Assembly: GCF_040802235.1 (NCBI RefSeq)
Contig: NC_133158.1
Location: 43,528,001 to 43,592,000, forward strand
Length of the DNA stretch: 64,000 bases
From: Manis javanica
Lineage: Eukaryota > Chordata > Mammalia > Pholidota > Manidae
Direction: 5' to 3'
The notes under the pieces were generated by a model. That model saw only the letters and a program-made list of their open reading frames with translations. It made no database searches and had not been told where the DNA came from. The position numbers and the translations under genes are program-made. Positions 36,116 through 48,900 of the stretch are shown in pieces (positions within the stretch are counted from its first letter, which is position 1; every line of letters starts with the position of its first letter).

Positions 36116-38149
36116 ATTTGCCTAAAAAGTAAATAGATTTGTTGAATCGATTTCAATATATACAGTCAATGTCATAAGGACCTCAGCCTACGCGTGGGTG
36201 GAGGGCCTCAGTCCTACTTGCTGACTCAGTGCGCTCTGGTTCCCTGGCTCATGGTCATGTGACTTTGACTCGGTTTCTTCCTATAACCAGGAGCTTGTTA
36301 TTACATTGGACTGCACATCCCATTTTGGGACTTAAATTAACTGCAGTTCCCCATCCAGGATGTAAATGAGCACTAGGTCTATAAAAATGTATAGAGATTT
36401 TCTGCAGAGGAGAAAGGGCATAGAGCAGGGAAGAAGGGAGCCATGAAGATGTACTTTATTTATCATTTTTCCAGTGCCAGCTCACAGGTTATTTATTTTC
36501 AAGTCTCTAGGTCTCTCTCTCTGTGTCCTTCCTCAGCAGCTGGATGACAGCTTGTCAGAGATGTTGTGCAAGGAATTCATATATGTCCTGGGAGGGGTGG
36601 GCCAGGCCTGGGTTGTCCTGGGTGACCTCTAAGATTCTTCTGACCTTTGAGAGACTTCAGCTTGAGCTTCCTTTTCCCATTTCTTTTCAGAAACCTTATT
36701 TACATTGAGACCTAAAAGCTGTGAAAAGTTAATTCCTTTTAAGGAAAGTACACCTTCCTGCACATTTTTTGGTTAGAATTTATGAAGGGTTTACTTAAAG
36801 TCTGTCCAATGTTGTCCTCTGCACTGTATGATCTAACTTATCTGGCTGCTTCCACAGTTTTCCCCTTATATTTTTGAGTCCTTGCTTCCATCCTCAAATT
36901 CTATTGTGTGCAATCCATCCAGACAGAGGCAACAGGACTATTCTTGGTAGCCAGGGCCCTAGAAACTGTTTCTTCATGCCTCCATCTGGACCTTGGACAG
37001 ACAGCCAGGAAATACAATCCTACAGCGTATGTACTATGCTTGCAAACAGAAGTTTCTTAAACTTTTATTTTAATAATGCATTTTAATTTTCTCTGGGGAA
37101 AACAAAACAGTTTAATTGAAAATAAAGAATAAGATTACCTTATGAATAACATTCTTCCATCATAGTGATTTCAGGCTTTGAATAACCTTGCCAATTCAGT
37201 TCAACTATGCACCTGGGCTGGCTGAGCGGACACCTGATTTCCAAGGAGACAGTGGAGTAAACTGGATTCCTAGTAACTAAGGCTTATTGCCTGTCCTGCG
37301 GTCCAGCTTCTTTCAAAGGACAATAGAGGGTGCAAACCTTTCAGCTTTAGCCACGAGTAGACCACCTGCTCAACTAAGAGAAATAGATGAATAAAATATT
37401 ATTGTAGATTACTTTTCATACAAATATTTCAAATGAAATGTATGTGACAAAAATATTGATTGTCAAGATTGATAGTATTGAACATCAAATGGGTATCTGG
37501 ACACCTGACAAGCCCAGGCAGGCCTAATTCAATCATCTAGACCAATCACTCTGGACTAATCAGTATGAGGCCCAATGTGCAAGCATTCCAGCAATTCTGG
37601 TAGAAATTTCTCGAACATATAGTCTGACTTAAAATGTGTGGTGATCTGATATTTGAAATGCATGACCTCTATATGGTTAGCAAACTCACATGGTCTTCCC
37701 ACTAATATTCTTTCTGCTTAATATAACTTCTTTGGCTGTTTACACTTCTCATTAACCGAACATGCATCTTAACCTTCAAATTCAGGAAATTGATTCTGTA
37801 AGAAATTCTCTTGACATGGCCTTGCATGCATAATGCTAATTATTTTTACTTTACATTCTTCCTTCAGCCCTATCCTGATCTTTCATTTTTTTATTTTCCT
37901 AAAAATTTTATCCTGTACATGGAAACAAATTGACTTTTTGAGGAGGAAGGTAACTTTGAAGATCACTAAGTTAGCTTAAGACTAAGACTATTTACCTTCT
38001 GTATATGTGGTCCTGAGGACTGCTGTTGAGGTATTCAGAGTTGTCCTGTCAACAGAGAGAAAGGAGCCTGACTGAGGAGCCCTGCTGGGTCGCCTCACGG
38101 TTTCCAGTACATTCCCTTTATATCACTTGTCTTGGTTATGAAAATCATC
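36116..38149. other. Apparently unique sequence, no gene recognised
   Basis: No gene, RNA or repeat recognised in this moderately AT-rich stretch. Confidence 0.4.
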
Positions 38150-38300
38150 ACTTTGTGTGAATGAGCGCTGTCTCCCCTATAAACAGGAAGTTCCCCGAGG
38201 GAGAGGTCCCACCTCTTTTGTTGGCTGTTTTCCTGTGCTCTAACTTCCGTCCCTGCAGCCCCACTCTTGTTCAGTGAGGCTGACTGCAGATTAATGAAGC
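38150..38300 (+). repeat. L2 LINE 3'-end fragment
   Basis: Contains 'TGTCTCCCCTATAAACAGGA' followed by AGTTCCCCGAGGGAGAGGTCCC, equivalent to the sense L2 segment TGTCTCCCCTACTAGACTGTAAGCTCCTTGAGGGCAGGGAC. Confidence 0.6.
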
Positions 38301-38832
38301 ACAGAACTATTACCTGGCACCTAGTTGTGGTTTTAATGAAAGTGTATTCAAGATTTCCTGAGCTTTTCTTCTTTAGGAAAAGAAGGCTATCTTGTGATAC
38401 ACTGTAGTTTGCTAGCTGATACGCATTCGCAGCTGGGAATGAATTCTTAAGCAGGTTGAACGGGGGGACATATTTATCACAAGAGGAGAGGAAATTATTC
38501 CTTCCTAGGTTTAAATGAGGTCTCTTAATGATTTGGTCTTAGACAGCTCTCCTGACCTCTGGCAGCCTGAGCTTTCCTTAGATGCAAATGAGGTAATTTA
38601 GATACCTTTTTCCTGGCCCCAGCGTTAACCTCTGACAGGATCATAAACAAGTGTAATAGAATGCCTCGTATTTGTGTAGCATTTAATAGTTCACAAAATG
38701 GCAGTGTCGATTTGCAGCATTTATTCTGAGGAAGAAAGCATTCCCATGCATGGCTCACCAGATTAGTCCCCATTTTTGAGGGCCTGTCTGCCATGCTGAG
38801 CGCTGCTGGCCACAGCTTCCTTCTTGGCTTAC
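38301..38832. other. Apparently unique sequence, no gene recognised
   Basis: No gene or repeat recognised. Confidence 0.4.
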
Positions 38833-39163
38833 CCCAAGGGCCTACGAACTACAGGCTTCGGGCCAGATCTGGCCCACTGTCCGTTATTACGTATCCTGTA
38901 AGCTATGAATGTTTTTAAAATTTAAACTGGCTGATAAAAAGCATCAAAGGAAGAATGCTTTGTGACACATGAAAATCATGTGAAATTCAAATTTCAGTGT
39001 CCACAAATAAAGTCCTGGAGCACAGCGACTCCTGTTTGTTTACATATTGTCTATGGCTGGTGCTGCAATGGGAGAGCTGAGTGATTGTGACAGAGGCGGC
39101 CTGCAGAGCTGAAAATATTTTCTAGGTAATCCTCTGGAGAAAAAGTTTGCCAACACCTTGCTT
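38833..39163. mobile_element. Charlie-type hAT DNA transposon, nonautonomous
   Basis: The ends are inverted repeats. The left end reads CAAGGGCCTACGAACT and the right end, reverse-complemented, reads CAAGGTGTTGGCAAACT. Both match the CAGGGGTCGGCAAACT type of terminus. Inside are 'CTTCGGGCCAGATCTGGCCC', a GTTTACATATTGTCTATGGCTG-like part, and AAAATATTTTCTAGGTAATC before the right end. This is typical of short Charlie/MER hAT elements moved by a transposase encoded elsewhere. No transposase frame is present. Orientation is not assigned. Confidence 0.75.
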
Positions 39164-39239
39164 ATATGATGACCCGCTCCAAGGTTTTTCCTTGCCTGCC
39201 TGCCAGATGGACTTCTTTCCCACACGTTAGCATCTCAGA

Positions 39240-39515
39240 GTCAGTGTAATTTCTTCTGGGAAGACTTTCTGACTCCCAGCTTACTATTGGTCCCCATTCC
39301 CTATTTTCTTGCGATTCCTCTCTCCTCCTGACCACACACTGTGTCTTGTCCTCCTAACACTTGCTATAGTTAATACTTGTGGGATTATGGGGTTAAATCC
39401 ATCCTTCTCTGCAGACTCCAAACTCTGGGAAAGGAGGACCACATCTGTTTTATTAGCAGTTGTATCAGTAGTACTCACCACAGCACAGCGCCCTAAAGAA
39501 CATGTGGCTGAGGTC
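39240..39515 (+). repeat. L2 LINE fragment
   Basis: Follows sense L2 over about 270 bases: TTCTTCTGGGAAGACTTTCTGACTCCC-like, CTCCTAACACTTGCTATAGTTAATACTTGT-like, GCAGACTCCAAACTCTGGGAAAGGAGGACCACATCTG-like and TCACCACAGCACAGCGCCC-like parts, corresponding to the L2 3' end region. Confidence 0.65.
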
Positions 39516-39799
39516 TGAAAGTGTCTTACATGGAGGAGGACACCTGCATGGGCAAGAGAAGGGGTGTCCAGAGCCCAGCTGATCAGGCCCTGTCATGTGA
39601 CCCAGGAACTGTCCATGGTCATGGACCCCAAGACCCATACAGCTAATTAGATCCTTGTGCAAAAACCTCCTTCTTTAACTCAGGAACTCTCCCAGAGATG
39701 GCTACTTAAAAGCAGAATAACCAATGTTTATACTCCTTGGTAGAAATTTTACTAAACCACGGAGCAGTCAACCGCAAACACACCGAATGTGAGCTCCTA
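39516..39799. other. Apparently unique sequence
   Basis: Nothing recognised. Confidence 0.4.
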
Positions 39800-39950
39800 T
39801 TCTTTGGGCACTTAAGTTACATACATCAGGCTAAGTAAGCCCCATGGGAACTGTGAGGCAGTTATTCCTACGCCCATTTTACAGATGCAAACAGGCAAAG
39901 CAGTTATATCCTTGTCTAGAGACGGGATTAAAATCTAGATCCTTTTGTCC
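39800..39950 (-). repeat. MIR SINE fragment, reverse orientation
   Basis: A GAACTGTGAGGCAGTTATTCCTACGCCCATTTTACAGATGC-like stretch followed by AAACAGGCAAAGCAG matches the antisense MIR core (CCCATTTTACAGATGAGGAAACTGAGGC). Confidence 0.7.
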
Positions 39951-40499
39951 TGTTGCCCCATAAATGGGTAAGTAGACCCTGAATAATAGGGGTGGAGTGT
40001 AAGTACTTGATGAAATGCTAGTTACAAAAGTTAGCTGCCACCTTGGTGTTCCTGGGGTCTGGAGGATGCCGTCAATGACATTTGTAAAGTAAGTCCCAAA
40101 GAGTAGCTGAGAGAATATTCCAAACCGGGTGAGCTGGGGAAGGCTGTGGAGCACCTTATTTGGAGCTAAGGATATATTTACAACACAGCACTGTTAAAAC
40201 TATCCATTTAGGAGGTATTTTTCTCAAGATTTCCCTCGGGTAAGTCTGAAGGGCAAAGTAATTTTGAACCTAGAAGCACAGTGTTTACTGGGCCGCCTTG
40301 TAATGGAAATAATGTCAGCTTCACTTCTTGGGGCCTCTGAATGTAAAATCAAGCTAAGGGGTATGTGTAATAGCCTGTTCTTCTAACATCAGGGAATGTT
40401 TGTAAACCACCAATACTGTACCGAGTGAACACAAGTTTGGGGCATTGTCAGCTAAATAATTCCCAATCAATACACTTTCCCTCACCTTCATCGCTAACT
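39951..40499. other. Apparently unique sequence
   Basis: No gene or repeat recognised. Confidence 0.4.
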
Positions 40500-41369
40500 C
40501 CTAGGAAGCCTGGATATTTTTTTGCCTGAAAAAAATACATCCAGGACTTTCAGTTCCAGCTTCAAAATGTAAAGAGTTTGAAAGTCATTAGTTCTATCCT
40601 TCTAACAAGAAAAAAAGCTAGAAAAGCTGAAAATGAGCAACTTTTTTGGCCCTGTTAGAGAACTGACACTGAGAGGAAGGCACTCCAGAAACTGGAGAGA
40701 CAGGTGCATCTAGAGAGACACAGTCAAGATCTACTCAGCCACCTGGGCCGAGCATGGGCAGAACACTGAAATGCTAATTTGGATGAATCTCTAGAAGCTG
40801 AGTATGGTCCAGGATGGGGGTAAGAAACTAGAAGCAGCAGTCTGCAGGGGCTTCCAACTTTTGTGGGTTTTACATTCAGCAACGCCACCAGCTTCTCACA
40901 CTGAAGAGCCAAGAAAGATCCTCTTGCGTCTCGGGCAAGGGGAGTGAGAGGAACCATTCTGAAAAATGCTTGGGGCCTTCCCCATGATTCAGCAAGGACA
41001 AAGACCAGAGCTGATTCCAGCTCGGGAGAGGAGAAAGCACCCCGCTTCCCTGGCCCTTTAACCTTCTTGTTACATGAAGGGCCCTTGTCCCTTCATATAA
41101 AGGGCAAAACAAGCTGAGAAACACCTGTGACAGTCGGAGCCTGGGGCACATGCCCACTAAAATACTAAGCTTTCATCAGAATATTTAGAATGCTTCCTGT
41201 CCCCACATTTTGCCATCAAATCAACAGGATTCCAGTGAATTAACATTGGTTTAGAGCTGCAAGAACTGTGAGACACAGACTCTATTTAAGGAGACGTTCT
41301 TAGGGAAACACAAAGACAACAAGGGGAACAGAAACAGGAGCTGGAGGAGTTTGAAGACATTAAAACATC
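40500..41369 (+). mobile_element. Possible 5' part of the following old LINE-1
   Basis: A-rich sequence with segments such as AGTTCCAGCTTCAAAATGTAAAGAG-like and 'GAGACAGGTGCATCTAGAGA' that recall the 5' UTR of old L1M elements. It leads directly into recognisable ORF2 sequence. The call is weak because ORF1 and the start of ORF2 are not seen between them, which would require an internal deletion. Confidence 0.35.
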
Positions 41370-43560
41370 ATGGCACTGAAAAAAGGAAAGTAGAAAATAA
41401 ATACCACAATATAAACCTAACAAAGTATGTATAGGGTCTATATACGGACACTACAAATCTCTGATGAAAAACATCAAAGATCTAAGTAAAGAGAGAGAGA
41501 GTGCATGTCCTGGACTCAAAAGGTTAATATTGTTAAGACATCAATTCCTCTCAATTTGATCTATAAACACTACTACTAATAGAATGCAAAAAGACACACA
41601 CTGGGAGAAAATATTAGCAAATACACATTTCTGCCAAAGCAGAACCTAAAATATACTCCATAATATATACTCTAAACTCCATAATAAAGAAACAATCCAA
41701 TTTAAAAATTGAGCGAAACATCCGGACAGACGTCTCACCAAAGAAGATACACAGATCAATGGCAAATAAGTATATGAAAAGCTGCTTATCACCATTTGTC
41801 ATAGGGGAACAGCAGATTATAACAGGGCGATGCAACTCCACACCTACTAAAATGGTTAAAATCTTAAAAACTAAACCGACATCACCAATTGCTGATGATG
41901 ATGTGGAACAACAGCAACTGTCACACACTGTCAGTGGGAATGTACAGCAGTGCAGCCCCTTTGCAAAACAGTTCAGCAGTTTCTTACAAAGGGAAATATA
42001 GTCTTACCATACAAATTGGCCATCACACATGTATGTATTTACCCAAGTGATTTGAAAACTCATGTCCACACAAAAACCTGTATGCAAATGTTTAAAGTGG
42101 CTTTGTTCCTGACTGCTGAAATGGGAGTAGCCAAGATGTCCTTCCACAGGCGAAGTGTTGTATACCCATGTAACAGAATTTTATTCAATGATACAAAGGA
42201 ATGAGTTATCAAGACACTCAAAGACCTGGGTGAATCTTATGTGCATATTTCTAAGTGAAAGAAGCCAGTATGAAAAGGCTACATACTATGTGATTCCAAT
42301 TATATGACTTTTTAAAAAAGGCAAAACTATATAGAAACAGTAACCTGATCAGCAGTTGCCAAAGTATCAGGGGAAGGGAGAAGGGATGAATAGGTGAATC
42401 ACAGAAGATTTTTTTTTTGCGCAGCAGAACTCTTTTGCATGGTACTGTAATGTTGGATATATGACACTATCCATTGAGCAAAGCCTGTGAAACTTTGTAT
42501 CATAAGGAGCAAACTTTAATGAATGCAAATGAAAAAATTAGAAGCTTGGGAAATCCCAGGATGGAACACAGAATGTAACAAGTGACTCTAACTGCACCAT
42601 AAATACATGAAACATCTTCAATGAAGGGAGTGTGGGGAAAAGTTGTCAATCCAGGCACCTTGTAAATGACTGAAGTCTATAAAATGAAGGGCAAAGGAAA
42701 GCCCCAAAGCACTGTGCTCTACTCTATAGCAATTGATTCCCCTGGGGATTTGCATCAATGACTCTAAAACTGCTCTACAAGTAGGCTGGAACTGAACAAT
42801 TAGATTAACGGGTGGCAGATGGTGGGAGCCAGGTCTGTCACTATTGAAGTGGGAGGAGGTAAGCGAGGGGGGAGGCTGGGATGTTCCATGCGGTAGTGGG
42901 TCAGGGTTTGAGACATCAGTGTAAATCATGTTCAGCTTAATACAGACCTAGATGGTTCCATACAGTAATAATTATAGACGTATGTTGGTACTTACACACA
43001 TTTTCTTGCTCTGTCAGCTGAAACACCTGTAACAACAAGCATACCTAGTAACCCAGATCTTGGTCCCTTGATTCCTACTACCATTCTCCAATAAAAGGAA
43101 CCAGGACTCCTCGGACAAATGGATAATTCTACAACTGGGACAGGAAATTTACAAGATAAGCCGGGAGTATCTTCTAGTGCCAAAAAAGAAGGGTCTGTTG
43201 AAGGGACACATGTGCCAACTGAAAGTATTCCCAATGGCCAAAGCGGGAACCATTCAAACGCCAGAACACTGGATCATAACTCTTTAACTTATAATAAATA
43301 TTTATCATAAAATTTATATAAACAAAAATATTAATGACTTAATCAACATAAATATATATAAAAGAAATATCTATGAGTCCACATTGATACAAATTATGTG
43401 ATCGAATACATAAATAAATAAATGGGAGTTCTAGACAAATTTCCTGTGGAGAAATTTAGTTTATGGAGCTACCACATCCTCAAAGAGATGGAGCAGAAAC
43501 CCCTCCGCACAGGTGTGAGCTGGCCTGGGACTTCCCCTTGCGTCAGACAGGCTGAACTGA
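41370..43560 (+). mobile_element. Old LINE-1, ORF2 3' part and 3' UTR
   Basis: ORF2 C-terminal remnants read forwards: CACACACTGGGAGAAAATATTAGCAAA-like, AATCCAATTTAAAAATTGAGCG-like, ACATCCGGACAGACGTCTCACCAAAGAAGATACACAGATC-like, CATCACCAATTGCTGATGATGATGTGG-like and GTGAAAGAAGCCAGTATGAAAAGGCTACATACTATGTGATTCC-like. The 3' UTR follows (TGTAATGTTGGATATATGACAC-like; a GGAACCAGGACTCCTCGGACAAATGG-like part). The end matches the distal part of old L1 tails (AATAAATAAATAAATGGGAG-like, CTCAAAGAGATGGAGCAGAAACCCC-like). The frame is broken throughout. The small frame at 43119-43310 is UTR sequence. Confidence 0.85.
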
Positions 43561-44454
43561 ATGCCTTGTAAATCTGGACCCATTACATTAAACAGCTGGC
43601 TTCCCAATCTTTCCTTAGAACTGTAAAGACAGTAAGTTACAGAGTTGGAAAAATGGATAGAAATATCCACTGTTCTCCAATATTTACAAAACATTTTGAG
43701 TTTTCTCCTTCATCAGTTCTGATCTGCACCGTGATGAATCAGTGAAAAATTACAACCACATGAAATAGAAAGGAAATGTTTTTATTTAATTTGTGTGTTC
43801 CCATAGGCAGCCTCTAATTTTCTTCACGCGATGAAGACCTGAAGGCAGGACAAGTGTGCCCTTATTTCTTGAGGAAAGCAGCAATTGGAGGATTTCCCCA
43901 GTGTAGCTCTTTTTGGAGGAATATTAGTTTCTTCCAGGATATCTGGAAAGGCTGTCTTCTGATATGCATGTGCACCTTGTAACAGGGTCCACAATTTGGA
44001 GTCATTATTTTTCTAACCCATACTTTTCCCAATAAAAATGCCCCTAGAGAATCCACTGCATGAATATTTAGGGAATGTTGCCTGCATGTGTGGCCTGTGA
44101 CAAGTAGGAAGAGATACTTTTACCTAGGAAAGGACCCCTGAGACCCCGACAGAGCTAGGGTGCAGTCACTGAAGTTCTTCCTAAGAAAGAAGAGCAATGA
44201 AAGCTTAAGAGAAATCCGTTTTTGCCTACGACCTTGCACTGCGGTCACCCCATGTTCCCCCCCTGCAGCGGTCCTGCTCAGGCCCATGGCTGGCCAGGCT
44301 TCGCGTGTGCTCCCGGTCAGAGGGCAGGAGACAGGCTTTCCCTCGCTGCCCTGTGCTTGTCTTCATCCTCAGCGCTCTCTGGTCCAGAGGGCCATGCCAG
44401 GTTTAAAGCCACATCCGGGCTTCCGGTGGCTCCCTTGGCACAGTGATGCAAAGA
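43561..44454. other. Apparently unique sequence, no gene recognised
   Basis: No gene or repeat called. GC content rises from about 44220 into the CpG island. Confidence 0.4.
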
Positions 44455-44890
44455 GAGCTTCTGAGCAGTCACGCTGAGCCGGCGTCCCTCCTGCGGGGAC
44501 TCGTGGGCAACGCCCCTGGTTTCCTGGCCTCCTTCCCATTTGCTGGCGTAGAAAACCCCTCTTTGCATCTCTCATTCTCCGCGCTTTCTTTCCCGACGGA
44601 GCTCGTGGACACCGGCCGCCCGCCGCCCGCAGCCCGCAGCGCTCCTGCCCCACTCTGTGCCCGCTGCCTGCCTGCGGCCGGGGCGCGGCCGGCCACCCCT
44701 CCGCTGAGCGCGGGGCCAGCTCTGCGGTCCCGGGGCGCCTTCCCCGGGCCGGACCCCCAGCCACGGTCCTCGCGCCCCCGTGCTCTCGCTCTGCTCAGTG
44801 CCGCCCCCGAGCCCTCCGGGCAGCGCGGCCAAAGGGCGACATGGTGGGGACTCGTCAGGGCCGTCGTGCTTCTCATTCCGGTGGGGAGTG
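44455..44890. promoter_or_regulatory. CpG island
   Basis: A hand count gives about 48 CpG in about 420 bases, at roughly 70 percent GC, so CpG is not depleted here, unlike in the rest of the window. Such islands usually mark promoters kept free of methylation in the germline. There is no TATA box. An ATG at 44841 in a fair context (GCGACATGG) opens 17 codons that end at a GTGAGT donor-like site at 44892-44897. No known N-terminus is recognised, so the gene served, and the direction of transcription, remain unknown. The long minus-strand frames here are GC-driven. Confidence 0.7.
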
Positions 44891-45080
44891 TGTGAGTGCG
44901 TGCGCGCGTGTGATGTGTGTGTTTGTGGTGTGTGTTTGGGTGTCAGTGTGAACGTGATGAGTGTGTGTGAGCGAGCGTGGTGTGTGTGAGTGATGGGTGT
45001 ATGTTTGCAGTGCGTGTGTGTGATGACTGTAGGTGGTGTGAGTGTGTGTGTGTGTTGAGCGTGTGTGGTGTGTGTGTGTG
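44887..45080. repeat. Imperfect GT/GC-rich dinucleotide tract
   Basis: Almost pure G/T with interspersed C and A. It includes GTGCGTGCGCGCGTGTGATGT-type alternating purine-pyrimidine stretches at its left end and TG runs near 45045-45080. Its antisense translation gives the His/Thr-rich frames seen on the minus strand, which are not genes. The alternating stretches are of the kind that can adopt the left-handed Z form. Confidence 0.95.
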
Positions 45081-45984
45081 GAGGCAGTACTTCCCTCCCC
45101 AAGGTGGGGGCAGAGGCTTCAAGAACGGCTCATGGGTACTGGGAACCCGACCGTGTGCACCGTGAGGGAGTCCGTCCTAGGAGGGCTTATTCTGTGTCCT
45201 CTTCTCCAAATGAATGATTTATGGGGTGTCTTTTCATTTTGCTGCAGGCCTGAGAACGATACCTCAGACTGCCTTTTAATGCGAAAATTTTTCTACGAAG
45301 TTACGTTGACACATACAAATTCAGTCAAGGGTCACAAAAATGAAAAGTGATTTAGTCTCTGTCAGAAGAATGTGTTTCATGTTGCACTTACCTTTTACAA
45401 ATTTCAAATAGAACATAGATACTCTACTTAGTATGCAAGCTGTACTTATATTTGTATAATCTACAAACTTTACTAATTACATTTATATGAGTATGAGATT
45501 CCGAGATGGAGACCCAAAGAGGAGAAGGAAGAGAAATCAACCCTGGAGTTCACATAAGTGCCAAGAGACCAGCATCCAACCAATTTACCGGCAGTGGGCT
45601 TGATGTGCGGGGAAAACACCTCCAGAGGACCAGCGAGTGGTATCAAGGCTACTGGGGAGCTATGGTCCCAGTTCTGGAAATCCTCTTTTCCCCAGGGTTA
45701 GTCATATAGGAGAATCCAAAGTTGCCACTCATATGGGAAATGCCACTCCCATACCACTGTAGACAAATAAAATTTTGAGTTCAAGGACATTTGTAACATT
45801 TACATTTTTCACTTTATGTGGTTAAATTCCCAAATACCAAATTTCATTTTGCAATTGCAGAGATTAATGAATTCCCTGCCCCCATCACCTTCCTTGGAGT
45901 TTGCTGGGATGCTGCAAAAAGTTAAGGGCTGAGAGTCATTAAAAACCTCTGCAAATGTACCCCACTTCAGCTGTGTGTGGTGGT
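45081..45984. other. Apparently unique sequence, splice-acceptor-like site present
   Basis: No gene recognised. A pyrimidine-rich 'TTTTCATTTTGCTGCAG' ending at 45247 is a good-looking 3' splice site about 350 bases after the CpG-island donor, but the sequence after it has no recognisable coding content. Confidence 0.4.
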
Positions 45985-48900
45985 GTCTCCTTGAGTTCCA
46001 TGTTTGTATTTCCCTGACCAACAGTGATATTAGGCACCTCTCAGTATTTTTAATTGCCATTTGGATATCCTCTTATGAGAAGAGTCTGCTCAATTCTTTT
46101 GCCAAAGAAATAATGGATTGTTTTTTCTTGTCTTACTGGTATTTAGAATCTTTAAATATTCTGGACATGAGCCATTTGTCAAATGCAAGTATTGCAAATA
46201 TTTTCTTCCAATCTGAGTTTGCCCTTTTATTCTCTTAATGGTGTTCTTTTAATTGACATAACTTAATTGTTTTAGTCCAATAGACAAAATTTTTCTTTAT
46301 GGTTAGTGTTTTTTTGTGCATCACATTTAAATTTTTGTTGCTTACCCCGAGGTCATGAAGATATGCTCCTGTCTTGTTTATAGAAGTTTAATAGCCTCCC
46401 TTTTTCCATTTGGTTGAATATCTATCTCAGATTAATTTCTGTATCAGGTGGTTATAGAAGGTATGAGTTAAAGTTTTTTGTTTTGTTTTGTTTGTTTGTT
46501 TTGCGTGTGTCTATCCAATCATTGCATCACTATTTGTTGAATGGAATATTCTTTCTCCATTCAATTGCCTTGCATCTTTTCCAAAAAGCAGTTGTTAGCA
46601 GAGGTGTTGGTTTGCTTCTGGACTGTGTTCTTTTCAGTTGTTCAAATGGTCTACCCTTGAGTTGCTATCACACTCTTAGTTACTGCAGCTTTATAATAAG
46701 ACTTTCTATCTTATGGTATAAATCTTCCAACTTCACTCTTCTTTTTCATGATTCTCTTGAATATTCCAGATCTTTTGACTTTCCCTATGAATTTTAAATT
46801 CAGCTTGTTATTTCCCAAAAATATCTGCTGAGATTTGGATACGAATTTTATTGAACTTATAGAAAATTTGTGAGATACTTTAACAATATTGAGTATTCCA
46901 ATATGAAACAAGAGATATATGTTTCATTTGAAAAATTCTTTTGTAGTGTCTGGTTTTCAGTGTAAAGCTCATGCATATCTTTTGTTACATTTGACATTTT
47001 CTAATACTATTTGAAATTATATTTAAGTTTTTCATGTTCTAATTCCTTATTGATAGTGCATCAAGCATTTGATATTTGTGTATTTACATTTGTCCAGCAA
47101 ACTTGCTAAATTCACTTTTTAATACTATTACTTCCTATGTAAATTTATTTTGACTTTTTCATATACAATCCTGTCATCTGTGAATAAAGACTATTTTACC
47201 TAATTTCTTCAACATTTAAACATTTTACTTTCTAGGATTTGTAGTAATGTTCTTTTTAAAAGACTTATATTAATAATTTTTGACTTCTCTCATTTTTCTT
47301 GTAGGGGGTTTAACAATATCATTAGTCCTTCCAAAGTATCTAGTTTTGGCTTTGTTGATTTTCTCTCTTAAATGTTTGTTTTCTATTAAACTGACTTCTG
47401 CTCATAACTTCACTATTTCCCTCCTTTGATTTTTGTTGGGTTTAATTATTTTTTTTCTAGCTTATTCAGAGGTTATCTTAGATAATGAATCAACCTTTCT
47501 TATTTTTAAACACATTTGTTCAAAGCTATACATTTTCTTCTAAATACCTCTTTAACTGCATTCCAAAAATTGGAAATGCTGTCTTTATTATTATTCAGTT
47601 GAAAATAGTTTCTGATTTGCATGGTGATTCTTGTTTGTCTCAGGTTTATTTAGGAATGTGTTGTTTAATTTTCAAGTGTTTGTTAATATTCTTTTGTCTT
47701 TCTGCTATTGATATCTAGGTTAATTTCACTGAGGTCAGAGGACTTAATCTGTGTGGCTTCAATTCTTTGAAGTTTTCCGAGATCTATTTTATAGCCCATA
47801 CTGTTGTCTATTTTGGTAAATGTTTCATGTAAATTTGAAAATGTATGTATTTTGTTTGTCAGGATTAGTTTTCTATAAATGCTAATTATGTTGACATAGT
47901 TTATCAATGTTTAATTCCTCTCTAGCCTTACTAATTTTATTTTTCCTGCTTGTTTTATATTCTATCAGCTACCAAGAGAGATTTAGTACAAATTTGATAG
48001 TGGGCTTTTAAATTTCTTCTTTTAGTTCTGTGGATGTTGCCTTAGGCACATTTTAGTTATGCTATTACGTGGTACTAATCTAGGATAGTTATATCTTCTA
48101 GTTTGATTGGTACTTATGATTATGATAGATCTTTCTTAGTCTCTAATAACTGTTGTCTTAAAAATCTGATATTAATGTAGCCAGAGCAGTTACTCTTGGT
48201 TATGCTTGAGTGTTACACCCATTATCACCTCTTCTTTTCTCATAGCAGCTTTCATATATCATTGTCTTCTGCAAACATTAGATTACTGGACCCTGTTTTA
48301 AATAAATTCTTTGTTTTTTAACTGGATTGCTTAGTCCATTTATAGATCATGTAATTAATAATATAGTTGAATTTAATTTGTTTTCTATTCATCACTTTTG
48401 TTTTTGGTTCTTTCATTAATCCTTTCCAGATTTCTTTTGTATTAAGTATATTTTTCATTTTACTTCACTATTTTTGATTTTTGTTTATATATCCTCATTA
48501 TTTTTTCAGCTATACTTTAGGAATTTAATGTTCATCCTTTACCACCTCTGATAAGTTCTTGCATGAAGAATTATTTTCCTTCAGTCTAAAGAACTTCCTT
48601 TAGTATTATTTGTAATTTCAACCTCTGACAAATTAATTTAGCATTTATTTGCCTAAATATATCCTTATTTCATGCATTTTGAAGGATATTTATGAATTTA
48701 GGAAGGAATGAAATTCCAGGTTGTTAAGTTATTTTGTTTCTTCTCAGCAATTTAAAGATATCATTCACTGTTTCTGGTTTGTACATATTTTATTGAAAAG
48801 GTAGACTTCAGTCACCAGCATCGCTCTTTTGAAGGTTATATGCCTTTTTTCTTGTTGGACAGATTTTCTCTTTTATTCTGGTTTTCAGTATTTTAAGCAA

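Noticed and set aside
43119-43310. Plus-strand frame of 63 codons with a protein-like composition
   Set aside because: Lies in the 3' UTR of an old L1.
44572-45102. Minus-strand frame of 176 codons rich in His and Thr
   Set aside because: Its N-terminal half is the translation of the GT tract and the rest is CpG-island sequence. No protein family recognised.
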